DNA of 64,000 bases from Sporosarcina luteola. GTDB lineage: Bacteria; Bacillota; Bacilli; Bacillales_A; Planococcaceae. Both the position numbers and the translations under genes were made by a program. The notes beneath the pieces were generated by a model, which saw only the letters and a program-made list of their open reading frames with translations, did not search any database and was not told where the DNA came from. The stretch covers positions 2,170,001-2,234,000 of the forward strand of contig NZ_JAMBNV010000001.1 in NCBI RefSeq assembly GCF_023715245.1, read 5' to 3'. Below are positions 24,266 to 33,140 of the stretch, in pieces (within the stretch, counting starts at the first letter, position 1; each line of letters opens with the position of its first letter).

Positions 24266-25570
24266 TCAAAACGGTACATAACGTAAAGGATTGATTGTAT
24301 TCGAGGATGCATAATACCCGTCGTGGAGCTGAAAGTGAAGGTGAGAACCAGTGGAATCCCCAGTTGATCCCATTCCTCCGATTTTTTGTCCCTTTTCAAC
24401 ACTTTGTCCTTGGGAAACACCTACACTGGATAGATGAGCGTAAACAGTTGTGAGGATTTGTCCATCAACAGAGTGAGTGATGATGATGGCATTTCCAAAT
24501 CCCCCAAGCCAACCTGCATGGGAGACAACTCCAGCACCTGCAGCGTAAATAGGTGTTCCAACAACATTGGCAAGATCAACACCTTTATGCATTCTCCACT
24601 CTTTATGGATCGGATGGAACCTATTCCCGTACGGAGATGTAAAGAGTCCAGTGGAAGGTTTTGTCCAATAACCACTTGAAATTGCAGGTGCGGATGACGA
24701 ACCTGAGGTATTAGTATTAGAACGGGTAGATTTTTTCTTAACAGCTTCTGCTGCTCTCCTCTTCCGCTCTTCTTCCTCTTTACGTGCAATTTCTGCGAGA
24801 CGTTTCTGTTCCGAAACAATTTCAGCTTCAACTTCTTTACTCAACTCAACCGCTTCATGGAATTCTTCTTCCAATGATGCGTGTTCTTTTTGCAATTTCT
24901 CTTGTTCAGCCTCGAGCTGGTCAATCAATTTATTCTGTTGAACTTTTTGAGAATCAAGATTTGCTTTTAAGTCAACTAATTTCTTTTTATTCGCTTCTTG
25001 TTGAGCTAACTTGTCCTCAACCATATTCTTTTGTTCTTCAAGAGCTTTTTTGTCAGCAGCTTGTTCTTCCATGATTTTGCGATCTGCATCCATCAATGTA
25101 TTAACTGTAGAAAAACGGTCAATGAAATCTGTAAAACTATTAGCACCTAATAGTACATCGAGATATTTAACAGAACCGCCGCTAGCTTGTAAAGCACGGA
25201 TTCGCTCTCGCAATATTTCATCACGCTCTGCAATCTTCTTCTCTAGCTCGGCAATGGAAACCTTCAATTCCTCGATTTCTTTTGTTGTTTGAGTGATTTC
25301 TGCATTAACACCATCGATTTTGCCGTTTGTATCAGCAATCTGTCTCCCTAGTTCTTGAATCTTCCCCATCAATTTATCAATATCAGATTTATTTTGTGAT
25401 ATTTCAACTTTCTTCTTATTCATTTGAGAATCTAAACTATCTTTTTTCTGTTCCAACTTCTTCTGTTCTGATTTTAGTTCATTCATATTAGCAAGAGTAG
25501 CAGTTCCTGAAAATGAAAATAAGGTAACCGTAGCTATTGACATTAGCATCCATTTCGACTTTCTCAACAT
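24266..25570 (-). CDS. secreted coiled-coil M23 peptidase (EnvC/CwlO-like organisation)
   Basis: A 434-aa protein. Signal peptide residues 1-28 (SIATVTLFSFSGTATLA). Residues 30-270 are a long coiled coil of the PcsB/CwlO N-terminal type, including LQASGGSVKYLDVLLGANSF. A serine/asparagine linker follows, then an M23 LytM domain with zinc ligands in HKGVDLA and HLHFQLH. It cleaves peptidoglycan cross-bridges or activates other hydrolases at the cell surface. ATG at 25570 follows GGAAGGGG; the frame extended to 25618 adds only a leader-like stretch. It is a single gene with terminator. Confidence 0.9.
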   Translation of the reverse strand: MLRKSKWMLMSIATVTLFSFSGTATLANMNELKSEQKKLEQKKDSLDSQMNKKKVEISQNKSDIDKLMGKIQELGRQIADTNGKIDGVNAEITQTTKEIEELKVSIAELEKKIAERDEILRERIRALQASGGSVKYLDVLLGANSFTDFIDRFSTVNTLMDADRKIMEEQAADKKALEEQKNMVEDKLAQQEANKKKLVDLKANLDSQKVQQNKLIDQLEAEQEKLQKEHASLEEEFHEAVELSKEVEAEIVSEQKRLAEIARKEEEERKRRAAEAVKKKSTRSNTNTSGSSSAPAISSGYWTKPSTGLFTSPYGNRFHPIHKEWRMHKGVDLANVVGTPIYAAGAGVVSHAGWLGGFGNAIIITHSVDGQILTTVYAHLSSVGVSQGQSVEKGQKIGGMGSTGDSTGSHLHFQLHDGYYASSNTINPLRYVPF

Positions 25571-26135
25571 TCGTTCCCCTTCCAAATCTATTAATCTATG
25601 TATTATAGTTACAGACATAAAACAATCTTAAACAATAATTACACCTATCTGGATCAAAGCATCTACCTATGATGTCTCTTCAATTATAGTTTCTATTTGT
25701 CACTTTGCGATTTCCATAGAGGTGTATTTTTCGACAGCGAGCTCATTATATCACGGTATATCACGCTTTTTATTACAGTTATATATCATTTATGTATCTT
25801 ATTTGGTAAGGGAAAAGAGATAATATTTGTTGAATTAAGTAGAATAAGGACTCCATAACGAAAAAGATTACTTAAGAAAAAACTTTTACAAAAAAACTGC
25901 CACTTTACACAATGGCTGTTGCTGTTTTATGGCACTGAAGTTGTAATTCACCGACCAAATGGACAAAAATGAATTCGTGATAGTTACAGAATTAATCCTT
26001 ATCCACCAAAAGGCTATCCTACCTCATGGCATCATTAATAATTGTTTAAATGGCCTGATCCTAGGGTAATTTAACTATTGATGATATTTCATTTTGTTGA
26101 AATTTCATTATCAGATTAATAGGAGGAGAAAACTA
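25571..26135. other. AT-rich intergenic stretch
   Basis: No gene is supported. There is a tandem ATATCACGG/TATATCACGC motif near 25750 and the pair CTGCCACTTTACACAATGGC near 25903, possibly a worn insertion-sequence end. Nothing else stands out. Confidence 0.35.
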
Positions 26136-26294
26136 ATGACAGAACATCAACACTCTCATAAAACTGGTGAAACAGTTATGGAAACAGGTCACTATATTGA
26201 CGAAAATGGCCATCATGTTGAATTAACAGCAGGACAAAAATTTCCTAGTTGCCCTTCTACAGGACAATCTACAAGTTGGAAACATGAACAATAA
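26136..26294 (+). CDS. YjzC-like small protein
   Basis: A 52-aa protein starting MTEHQHSHKTGETVMETGHY and ending TGQSTSWKHEQ. The pattern T-G-E-x-V-M-E-T-G-x-Y-x-D-E-x-G, E-L-x-x-G-x-x-F-P-x-C-P matches the YjzC family of small Bacillus proteins. An AGGAGGAG site stands six bases before the ATG; the upstream in-frame ATG at 26094 has none. The function is unknown. A histidine-rich N terminus and one CP motif might bind a metal ion. Confidence 0.7.
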   Translation: MTEHQHSHKTGETVMETGHYIDENGHHVELTAGQKFPSCPSTGQSTSWKHEQ

Positions 26295-26352
26295 TAATCG
26301 ATTTAAATTAAATAACAGCTTACGATAAAGTGAGCGGTCTCAGACCGTAGAC

Positions 26353-26393
26353 AAAAGGGTTGGAAATCGATTTGATTCCCAACCCTTTTGTTA
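26353..26393 (+). terminator. terminator of the YjzC-like gene
   Basis: AAAAGGGTTGG pairs with CCAACCCTTTT (26353-26389), with further pairing GAAATC/GATTCC inside; it is followed by GTTAATT. Confidence 0.8.
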
Positions 26394-26449
26394 ATTATGA
26401 AGGTACTTTTTGAAAATACGGTCGTATTATCTTGCTATATTAGTTCCTG

Positions 26450-26530
26450 TCACGCCATAACTGGCGGTTTCCATGTCCAGGTGGCGAGCTTTTTGAGATT
26501 CTGGGCAACGAAAGTTAGGATTTCCTGCAT
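26450..26530 (-). pseudogene. C-terminal remnant of an IS1182-like transposase
   Basis: The minus strand reads MQEILTFVAQNLKKLATWTW followed by KPPVMA and a stop, closely resembling the C terminus of IS1182-family transposases (x-x-I-x-x-x-A-x-N-L-K-K-L-A). The rest of the element is absent. It marks an old insertion at the border between the accessory region and the metal island. Confidence 0.6.
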
Positions 26531-26532
26531 GA

Positions 26533-26790
26533 ATGATTATCATTCCTGTTATCTCTCGATTCGTTGAAAAGTGGTTTAATCTTGAGACTAAAGCTCGGCG
26601 TGCACTAATTCTCCGTGGAGCAGCACATAATCCGCTCGTTGATCCACCTCTAGCTTTAGCTCTGTCCAATGAAGTAAGCAGACATTTATTGAACTTATGT
26701 GTGAGCTTATTTAATTACTTTTGCGTGACTGAACGATTTGGATGTAAAAAAATAATAACCGACAACTCCTCGGCTTTTCTTATCGTATAG
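26533..26790 (+). CDS. Spo0E-like small protein, probably degenerate
   Basis: A frame of 85 aa whose part RRALILRGAAHNPLVDPPLA followed by LALSNEVSRHLLNL resembles the Spo0E phosphatase helix-hairpin (L-x3-G-x-x-[HN]-P-x5-L-S-x-x-L-D-x-x-L-N). The diagnostic SxxxD is changed to SNEVS, so activity is doubtful. No good ribosome binding site is present. It abuts the transposase remnant. Confidence 0.3.
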   Translation: MIIIPVISRFVEKWFNLETKARRALILRGAAHNPLVDPPLALALSNEVSRHLLNLCVSLFNYFCVTERFGCKKIITDNSSAFLIV

Positions 26791-26855
26791 AAGGTTTTAC
26801 TGTCATTTCTTGTCTAGCCTCTGCATTTGTTACTTTCTCTTAACTATAGAACCCT

Positions 26856-27575
26856 TTATAGATAAATTAGGTATACACCCATCAGGCTAAAAGCAATTAG
26901 TGAAATGAAAAAACTATACATATTGGACGATTGCCGGATTGATTCCGGCAAGATTTCTTTAATCGTAACCATATAAATAGTTCCGATTGTCAAACTAATT
27001 AAGAATGACCATAAAAGATTATTTTGCATACCGATCATTTCACCGATCAAAGCGCCTAATGCAACAGGTGCTGCAATGAAAACAGAAAGAAGAAACAACA
27101 GATAAATTCTAATGCCGGCAATAAAGATTGGAGTAAAAAGTATCATGCCTTCAGGGATATTATGTAATATTAATGCCTGTAATAAAGCTAAACTAAATTT
27201 GGAATGTTCACTAGTTCCGAGAACTACTCCTACAGGAAAATTGTGAATTGAAATGATTAGAGCTAAAAATAGCCCCATTCTTATATTATGACGTTTACGT
27301 GATTGAATTAAATTAGGGTTCCTACGAATCCCTATATGAATTAACTCAAATAAGATAACTCCAGCTAAGAAACCTAAAAAAAAAATTGTCCAATTCCCTA
27401 GTTGTATGGCTTCCGGCACAATTTCGAAACTTATTAACCCTAAGATAAGCCCAGTACAGATAGCATAGATAGTACCAACGCTTCTTTTAAAACCATTTAT
27501 TAAACTTGCAAGAATTCCTCCTGCGCCAATTCCAACAAAAGTTGATAAAAAGCCGATAAGCCATACATGAGTCAA
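26856..27575 (-). CDS. ZIP-family metal transporter
   Basis: A 239-aa protein with eight hydrophobic helices. The two signature motifs are HNFPVG and HNIPEG in helices 4 and 5, the metal-binding core of ZIP proteins. It probably moves zinc or another divalent ion across the membrane, generally inward. TTG at 27575 follows AAAGGATGG by about four bases. It is the third minus-strand gene after czcO-czcD, so influx and efflux systems for zinc sit together. Confidence 0.87.
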   Translation of the reverse strand: MTHVWLIGFLSTFVGIGAGGILASLINGFKRSVGTIYAICTGLILGLISFEIVPEAIQLGNWTIFFLGFLAGVILFELIHIGIRRNPNLIQSRKRHNIRMGLFLALIISIHNFPVGVVLGTSEHSKFSLALLQALILHNIPEGMILFTPIFIAGIRIYLLFLLSVFIAAPVALGALIGEMIGMQNNLLWSFLISLTIGTIYMVTIKEILPESIRQSSNMYSFFISLIAFSLMGVYLIYL

Positions 27576-27682
27576 TTAACCATCCTTTAATTATTTTTGT
27601 CTATATGTTTATATGGCCGTGGACTTAAAATTATGCTTATTACTTGTCCCCATAAATTCAACTTAGTTTTACTTTATTATGA

Positions 27683-28588
27683 TTATATACTCAGTTCTTG
27701 ATGCTGTAGATTCGATTTTTCAATTTGAATTGTAGTATGTTCAACTTTATAAATATCACGTATCAGATTAATTGACTGTTGAAGAACTTCTTGTTCATTT
27801 GTTTCTTCTTCAATGAGAATATGACAACTCAGTGAATCCAGCCCCGAAGTAATCGTCCAAATATGAAGGTCATGTACATTTATTACACCTTCAATACCTT
27901 CTAAATCAGCTAAAACCTCTTCCTTATTAATCATTAAAGGTGAGCCTTCCATTAGGATATGAATACTCTGTTTAAGGACTCCCCATGCACTTTTCAATAT
28001 CAATAAAGCGACTATTACAGAGATGATCGGATCTGCAATATACCAGTCAAACAGAAGCATCAATAGACCTGCCAATATTGCACCAACTGAACCCAAAGCA
28101 TCACCTATTATGTGTATATACGCACTCTTTAAATTAATATTCCCTTTTACATCTGCTTTCTTTAAAAGAGTCACTGCACTAAGAACATTAGCAACTAACC
28201 CGATGAATGCGATGATCATCATAGTTCCACTTGCCACAGTCGGTGGATCGTTAAAACGTTGAATAGCTTCTTTTACAATAAATCCTGCAACTACAAATAA
28301 TGTCACACCATTGAATAAAGCTGCTAGAATTTCAAATCGATAATACCCATATGTCTTATTCGGCGAAGGTGGCCTACTTGCAAACCAAATAGCCACAAGA
28401 CTTAAAGCCATCGAACTTGCATCAGAGAGCATATGACCACTATCTGACAGTAGGGCTAAACTATTTGTAAAAAGCCCACCGAAAAACTCCAAAAGCATTA
28501 TGAGCGTTGTAATGGACAAGGCAATGATGAGACCACGTCTGTTACCTTCCCGTTGTTCCGCAAAGTGATTATGTTGATGATTCCCCAT
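27683..28588 (-). CDS. czcD: cation diffusion facilitator zinc/cadmium/cobalt exporter
   Basis: A 301-aa CDF protein with six transmembrane helices. Zinc ligands are in SDSGHMLSDASS (helix 2) and HIIGDALGS (helix 5), the H-D/H-D set of zinc exporters. An N-terminal histidine stretch (GNHQHNHF) and the cytoplasmic C-terminal domain with VHDLHIWTITSG are present. AAAGGGG precedes the ATG. Its upstream neighbour is a czcO-like gene, the same pair as in B. subtilis, which confers zinc, cobalt and cadmium efflux. Confidence 0.93.
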   Translation of the reverse strand: MGNHQHNHFAEQREGNRRGLIIALSITTLIMLLEFFGGLFTNSLALLSDSGHMLSDASSMALSLVAIWFASRPPSPNKTYGYYRFEILAALFNGVTLFVVAGFIVKEAIQRFNDPPTVASGTMMIIAFIGLVANVLSAVTLLKKADVKGNINLKSAYIHIIGDALGSVGAILAGLLMLLFDWYIADPIISVIVALLILKSAWGVLKQSIHILMEGSPLMINKEEVLADLEGIEGVINVHDLHIWTITSGLDSLSCHILIEEETNEQEVLQQSINLIRDIYKVEHTTIQIEKSNLQHQELSI

Positions 28589-28610
28589 GCAGTGTATCCC
28601 CTTTATGTAG

Positions 28611-29648
28611 TTATCGTTTCATATGTTCAATGATGTACTTGGCATCGTAACCTACTCCCTGAAGCAAAGAAGATCCCCTTCGTGATTGCCACGGTAAACC
28701 CAAAAAGAAAAGACCTTTTACCGGGCTAATCCCCCTGTTGTGAATAATCTTTTTCCGCTTCTCAAAAACACCATCTACTTTTAACCATTCATACTCTTGT
28801 TTGAATCCAGTTGCCCAAATAATATTATTCACCTCAAGTATAGTTGCATCCTCAAATATAATTTGATCGTCCTTACAATTTACGACTTTTCCCAGTAACG
28901 TAACTCCAAAGTTTTTAATGGCATTTTTTAATTCACTTCCAAAGATTGGGTCACCCTTTTTTTGCATTAATTCCCCGATGATTGATGTGTTTCTCACTTT
29001 TAGTATTCCCAATTTATCAAACCACCAAAACACACTCTTTTCTCCAACCGTTAATGGGAAGTAATTTGGCTTTTTACTTATGGCTAAATAAGTTTCTCTC
29101 TCCTCCGACAACTCAACCGCTATTTGAGCACCACTATTACCTCCCCCGACAACAAGCACTTTTCCTTTCTTAAGCTGATTAGGGTTCCTATATTCAGATG
29201 AATGTATCTGTAATATATTTTCACTAAGAGAACCCGAAAATGCGGGAATTCGTTTCGTTTGAAATGGCCCTGTGGCAACGACAATATTTGACGTATAGAA
29301 CATGCCTATTGTTGTTTCAACACAAAAACTCTCTCCATGTTTTGTTACGGACAGAACCTCGCTATTCAGTGCTACTGGTAAAGCAAACTTTTCTGCATAG
29401 CGCTTTAAGTAATTTGCAATTTCATCTTTTGTAGGAAACCCATGTTGTTCTCCTTCTAGGAGAAGACCAGGTAATGAACTATACATTCTAGGTGTAAACA
29501 ATTTTAAGGAGTCATATCTGTCTTTCCACACTTGCCCTACCTGTTGACCTTTATCTATTAGTAAGAAGCTTCCACCACTTTGTTTTAAATAATATCCCAT
29601 CGCCAGTCCAGCTTGACCTGCCCCGATAACAATGGTCTCGTACCGCAT
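28611..29648 (-). CDS. czcO: CzcO-like flavin monooxygenase-type oxidoreductase
   Basis: A 345-aa FAD/NAD(P) protein. The N-terminal FAD loop is IVIGAGQAGLAMGY, and a second Rossmann loop VVGGGNSGAQIAVEL lies near residue 170. GVSP-type end is VKGLFFLGLPWQ. The length equals CzcO (TrkA) of B. subtilis as I recall it (345 aa). ATG at 29648 follows AAGGGGGAG. The gene is 22 bp upstream of czcD. In B. subtilis CzcO is linked to potassium transport and metal resistance, but its reaction is not defined. Confidence 0.82.
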   Translation of the reverse strand: MRYETIVIGAGQAGLAMGYYLKQSGGSFLLIDKGQQVGQVWKDRYDSLKLFTPRMYSSLPGLLLEGEQHGFPTKDEIANYLKRYAEKFALPVALNSEVLSVTKHGESFCVETTIGMFYTSNIVVATGPFQTKRIPAFSGSLSENILQIHSSEYRNPNQLKKGKVLVVGGGNSGAQIAVELSEERETYLAISKKPNYFPLTVGEKSVFWWFDKLGILKVRNTSIIGELMQKKGDPIFGSELKNAIKNFGVTLLGKVVNCKDDQIIFEDATILEVNNIIWATGFKQEYEWLKVDGVFEKRKKIIHNRGISPVKGLFFLGLPWQSRRGSSLLQGVGYDAKYIIEHMKR

Positions 29649-29674
29649 AGTCCTCTCCCCCTTAAAAGTATGTT

Positions 29675-29732
29675 TAAAACACAAAGAAGCCAAAAGAATG
29701 ACAACTATGCTGAGTTGATTTCTTTGGCTTCT
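29675..29732 (-). terminator. terminator of the copCD-bdbDC operon
   Basis: AGAAGCCAAAGAA pairs with TTCTTTTGGCTTCT around a long loop that has its own AACTCAGCATAGTT hairpin. On the minus strand it is followed by TTGTGTTTTAAAC. Confidence 0.72.
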
Positions 29733-29742
29733 CTAACACTCT

Positions 29743-30183
29743 TTACTTAATGGACTTCTTTGATTTAATGAATATCATACAGCTGGCAATAATTACAAAT
29801 GCCACTAACGCCAAAAACGGTATCGTAACAAATCCAAACCAATTAATATATTGAGCGCTACAAGGCACACCACTCACACAAGGCTTGATCCCTCCAAAGC
29901 CAGGTACCTTCTGCTCCAAATAATGCATAAGCGATATGCTTCCCCCGATTAGTGATAACGGAAGCACGAACTTTTTAACTGAAATGTCATTCTGGAATGT
30001 TCCAATCCCCAATATCAAAGTTAGCGGGTACATAAGAATACGCTGATACCAACATAACTCACATGGAATATATCCTTTAATTTCACTGAAGTACAGGCTT
30101 CCGAACATAGCAACTAATGAGACAACCCACGCAATATATAATAGAAATCCTTGCTGCTTGGATTTAATTCCTGTACTCTCCAT
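29743..30183 (-). CDS. bdbC: disulfide bond formation protein BdbC (DsbB family)
   Basis: A 146-aa protein with four membrane helices. It has the quinone-linked CELCWYQR pair in the first loop and a second cysteine pair CVSGVPC in the second loop. It reoxidises the extracytoplasmic oxidase BdbD and passes electrons to quinones. Its ATG overlaps the bdbD stop (TGATG). The order bdbD-bdbC after copC-copD suggests the disulfide system serves copper proteins or is copper-induced here. Confidence 0.93.
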   Translation of the reverse strand: MESTGIKSKQQGFLLYIAWVVSLVAMFGSLYFSEIKGYIPCELCWYQRILMYPLTLILGIGTFQNDISVKKFVLPLSLIGGSISLMHYLEQKVPGFGGIKPCVSGVPCSAQYINWFGFVTIPFLALVAFVIIASCMIFIKSKKSIK

Positions 30184-30857
30184 CAGTTTGCATCCTTTAT
30201 TTCTTGTTCTATTGTTGCCTTAATGGCTTCATAATCAAAAGGATTCTCCATCACTTTCCCGTTTATGACAATGGTCGGGGTCATCGAAACACCAGCTTCT
30301 CGCACTAATTCTTCATCGATTTTAACGTTTTCCATCGTCGCTTGCTGTTCCATGTCTTCTTTTAAAAGGGTTTGATCAATCTCAGGAAACCCACTTGCGA
30401 TTTCAAGAATTCTTTCAGGTGTTACCCATGAGGCATCATGATTTTCAACAGGCTGGGCATCAAATAACGCCTGATGGAAATCCCAATACACTCCCGGATT
30501 CCGCTCGAAAACTGATTCGGCGGCAATCGAGGCTAAAGTCGATTCTTCACCGTGGAATAATACGTTGATAAAAGAAAATTTCACTTTACCTGTTTCGATA
30601 TAATCTTTTACTAACGCCGGATAAACCCTTTCACCCCAAGCTTTACATGACGGGCATTTAAAATCACCGAATTCAACTACTGTCACAGGAGCATCTTCCT
30701 CTCCGAACGAGGGCTGGCCTGTAATATCAATATGTTGTATTTCAGTTTTCGATGTTTCCTGTTTGTTGCTTAAAACAACGATCGCTGCCAATAATACTAC
30801 TACCAAAAGAGTCATAATAACTGCAAATTTCATATTTGAACTCTTATTCTTTTTCAT
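30183..30857 (-). CDS. bdbD: membrane-anchored thiol-disulfide oxidase BdbD (DsbA family)
   Basis: A 224-aa protein. N-terminal anchor (residues 10-28), then a thioredoxin fold with active site FKCPSCKAWG near residue 70, helical insertion, and cis-proline loop VSMTPTIVING. It introduces disulfides into exported proteins. ATG at 30857 follows AGAGG by six bases; TTG at 30860 is less likely. It is translationally coupled to bdbC. Confidence 0.93.
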   Translation of the reverse strand: MKKNKSSNMKFAVIMTLLVVVLLAAIVVLSNKQETSKTEIQHIDITGQPSFGEEDAPVTVVEFGDFKCPSCKAWGERVYPALVKDYIETGKVKFSFINVLFHGEESTLASIAAESVFERNPGVYWDFHQALFDAQPVENHDASWVTPERILEIASGFPEIDQTLLKEDMEQQATMENVKIDEELVREAGVSMTPTIVINGKVMENPFDYEAIKATIEQEIKDAN

Positions 30858-30881
30858 CAAATACCTCTTCTCTGTTATGTA

Positions 30882-31976
30882 TTATTGAATGCTTGCCATT
30901 AACCCGAAGTATATAGAAATGACAGAGAACATTCCCATGAAAAAAGGAACGACTGCCGATGTCTTTTTCCTAAAACTATACATGATAAGCCACATGAAAA
31001 TGATCGCAACAACGAAAAACAATATATTAATTGTATTCAACCCGAATTGCAAACTCATAGATGGATCAATGACTCCCGAATAGAAATAATTGAAGATAGC
31101 CGAGGGTCCATTGCCTGCGAGTGTAATCTCAATACTATGCGGAGGTTCCTGCTGACCCAGAACGCCGGTCGAAACAAACGTAAAGAAAAGAAGAATGCTT
31201 TCGAACTTCAACCAAGCTATTGGGTTGATTTGCTCTTGTCGTTTCAATTTGCGTCTGATCCAAAATCCATTTATAAAAGCAAAAAACAAAACCGGGATAA
31301 TCGTTAGATGCTTTACTAATAAGGCTTGTCCATATGGTACCATCCAGGCGTCCCCATACTCATTCCCATCTATCACCAATGTCATAAGGAAATAGCCAGT
31401 TCCTGCAATTGTAAGAAAACAAACGATTGCCAAAGGGGTGAACCACTTTAAGTAAGAAAGCCAATTCTCTTGGTTTTTTGAACACCAACCTACAATTAGC
31501 AGAATTCCAACCCACAATGTTACGGCTGAAAAGTGCAATGAATGGAAAACGAACCCACTCCATTCGGTTAGCGAAGCTGCGTGACTAGCCCAGCCCAATG
31601 CTAAGAGCAGGACAAGAGTGAAAGCGATAGAAATACCGGAAAGCACTTTGCTTTTCAATACCGGGAACAATGAAACAAAAAGGTAAAAGAAAACTGCAAG
31701 TATGACCGTTAGATTCCAAGCCTTCCCTACTTCAAAACCCCCTAGGACGTTTTGCATCGTCATAATTAGACCGATGTCTTCATAAAGAAATAGGATAATC
31801 CGAATGACTGGTACAGCTGAAAAGAACACAACACCTAATATCGCCAGCTGTAGTAAGCGCTTAGGGATATATATTTCAGGTTTCAACCGTTCCGGAATGA
31901 ATTGAATGAGAAAAGCTCCCATCAATAAAGAAAAACAGAGATACAATAAACTTTCAGAAAGATAAATCCAAATCAT
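30882..31976 (-). CDS. copD: CopD-family copper transport membrane protein
   Basis: A 364-aa protein with about nine hydrophobic segments. The conserved histidine pair is in FHSLHFSAVTLWVG, and KHLTIIPVLFFAFING and SASTGVLG-like (VSTGVLGQQEPP) follow the CopD/PcoD pattern. CopD works with CopC in copper uptake or handling across the membrane; B. subtilis YcnJ is a CopC-CopD fusion, here split into two genes. The start overlaps the copC stop by four bases (ATGA). Confidence 0.87.
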   Translation of the reverse strand: MIWIYLSESLLYLCFSLLMGAFLIQFIPERLKPEIYIPKRLLQLAILGVVFFSAVPVIRIILFLYEDIGLIMTMQNVLGGFEVGKAWNLTVILAVFFYLFVSLFPVLKSKVLSGISIAFTLVLLLALGWASHAASLTEWSGFVFHSLHFSAVTLWVGILLIVGWCSKNQENWLSYLKWFTPLAIVCFLTIAGTGYFLMTLVIDGNEYGDAWMVPYGQALLVKHLTIIPVLFFAFINGFWIRRKLKRQEQINPIAWLKFESILLFFTFVSTGVLGQQEPPHSIEITLAGNGPSAIFNYFYSGVIDPSMSLQFGLNTINILFFVVAIIFMWLIMYSFRKKTSAVVPFFMGMFSVISIYFGLMASIQ

Positions 31977-32518
31977 TTAGTTTGCCTTCTTCCAATAACC
32001 CAGCCAAAAAAACCACCAGCTATAGTAAATAATATTACGAGGATTACAACAAGTACGTCATTTGATGCAATTTTGGATGTAACTTCAACTGGCTGCTCTA
32101 CTGGCTCTTCTTCTACTTCTTCCGCGGATAATTCAGGTGTTTCTTCAGATGGTGCGGGATCATCTAATTCTTCTTGATTGACCATGAATGAATAAGTTCC
32201 CTGAATCGGATGGCCATCTGCACCAATAATCTTCCATTCGACTGTATATGTACCATTATCTAGAGGTTCATTGAAACCACTTGTCATGACATTTTCATTC
32301 ACCATCGTATTTCCGACAAATTCCTCGTTGTTCTCATTAAAGACTTTCACAGTGCTCGTCGATTCAATTTTCGTATTAAATTCCAATACAATTTCATAAA
32401 CGTTTTCAGCTATCTCGTCACCTTCGGCAGGTGACGAACTAGTTAAACCTGTATGTGCATAGGCACTGCTTGAAAATGCAAATAATAAAATCAGTGTCGC
32501 ACTAATAATCCTCTTCAT
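31973..32518 (-). CDS. copC: CopC-domain copper-binding surface protein
   Basis: A 181-aa exported protein. Signal peptide ends at SSAYAHTGL, leaving an N-terminal histidine after cleavage, the usual CopC copper(II) ligand; the second copper-site histidine lies in DGHPIQGTYSF. An acidic, proline-rich linker leads to a C-terminal transmembrane anchor VLVVILVILFTIAGGFFGWV. ATG at 32518 follows GGGAGG; the frame to 32551 is not needed. It is divergent from cadC with 165 bp between the starts. Confidence 0.88.
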   Translation of the reverse strand: MKRIISATLILLFAFSSSAYAHTGLTSSSPAEGDEIAENVYEIVLEFNTKIESTSTVKVFNENNEEFVGNTMVNENVMTSGFNEPLDNGTYTVEWKIIGADGHPIQGTYSFMVNQEELDDPAPSEETPELSAEEVEEEPVEQPVEVTSKIASNDVLVVILVILFTIAGGFFGWVIGRRQTK

Positions 32519-32614
32519 TACTTCCCTTCCTCCCAATAGCGATAAGATCACCTAGAATCCAAAATAATTGTATCAGAAAAGCCAATCATTAAAACAGCCA
32601 TTTGAACATTATAA

Positions 32615-32643
32615 TTGACAAAATTTCAACGGTTGAATATGCT
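32615..32643 (+). promoter_or_regulatory. cadCA promoter
   Basis: TTGACA at 32615-32620, a 17-bp spacer, and TATGCT at 32638-32643 form a near-consensus vegetative promoter reading toward cadC. Confidence 0.8.
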
Positions 32644-32650
32644 ATAGATA

Positions 32651-32670
32651 ATCAAATGAATATTTGAATG
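32651..32670 (+). promoter_or_regulatory. CadC operator
   Basis: ATCAAATGAATATTTGAATG contains the inverted repeat TCAAAT/ATTTGA. It is almost the cad operator of plasmid pI258 as I remember it (TCAAATAAATATTTGAATG) and covers the expected transcription start of the promoter ending at 32643, so CadC should repress its own operon until cadmium, lead or zinc binds. Confidence 0.85.
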
Positions 32671-32683
32671 AGGTGAAGGGATC

Positions 32684-33070
32684 TTGGAAAAAATCAAAGA
32701 GACTACTGGATCTGCTACAGCTGAAACTTGTGAAACATATTGTTATGACGAAGCTGTTGTCAATCGTGTTAGCGAGAGAATTGACGAAATCAGCGGGGTA
32801 GAACTACTCTTTAAAGCTCTTGCGGATGCAAATCGATTGAAAGTGGCTTATGCACTAACCCTGGAAGAGGAAATGTGTGTATGTGATGTTGCTAATGTCT
32901 TAAATACATCTACTGCAAACGCCTCCCACCATTTGCGCTACTTGCGCGATATGGGAATAACAGCTTCCGAGAAAAAAGGCAAGCTTGTCTTCTATTCGTT
33001 GGTTGACGAACATGTCCATCAATTAGTGAATATTGCGCTAGCACATTCAAAAGAGGGTTGGAACAAATAA
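32684..33070 (+). CDS. cadC: CadC, ArsR-family metal-responsive repressor
   Basis: A 128-aa winged-helix repressor. TTG start follows GAGGTGAAGGG. It has the N-terminal cysteines CETYC and the alpha3 pair in MCVCDVA, which form the CadC cadmium/lead site. The DNA-reading helix is TSTANASHHLRYL, and the C-terminal DEHVHQLVNIALAH carries the alpha5 zinc-site residues. It represses cadCA and dissociates on metal binding. A matching operator lies directly upstream. Confidence 0.95.
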   Translation: MEKIKETTGSATAETCETYCYDEAVVNRVSERIDEISGVELLFKALADANRLKVAYALTLEEEMCVCDVANVLNTSTANASHHLRYLRDMGITASEKKGKLVFYSLVDEHVHQLVNIALAHSKEGWNK

Positions 33071-33140
33071 ATTCTTAGATCATGAACAATTAAGTATCTA
33101 ATAAAGATAGCAATTGCACACCAAAAGGAGGTTATTAAAA

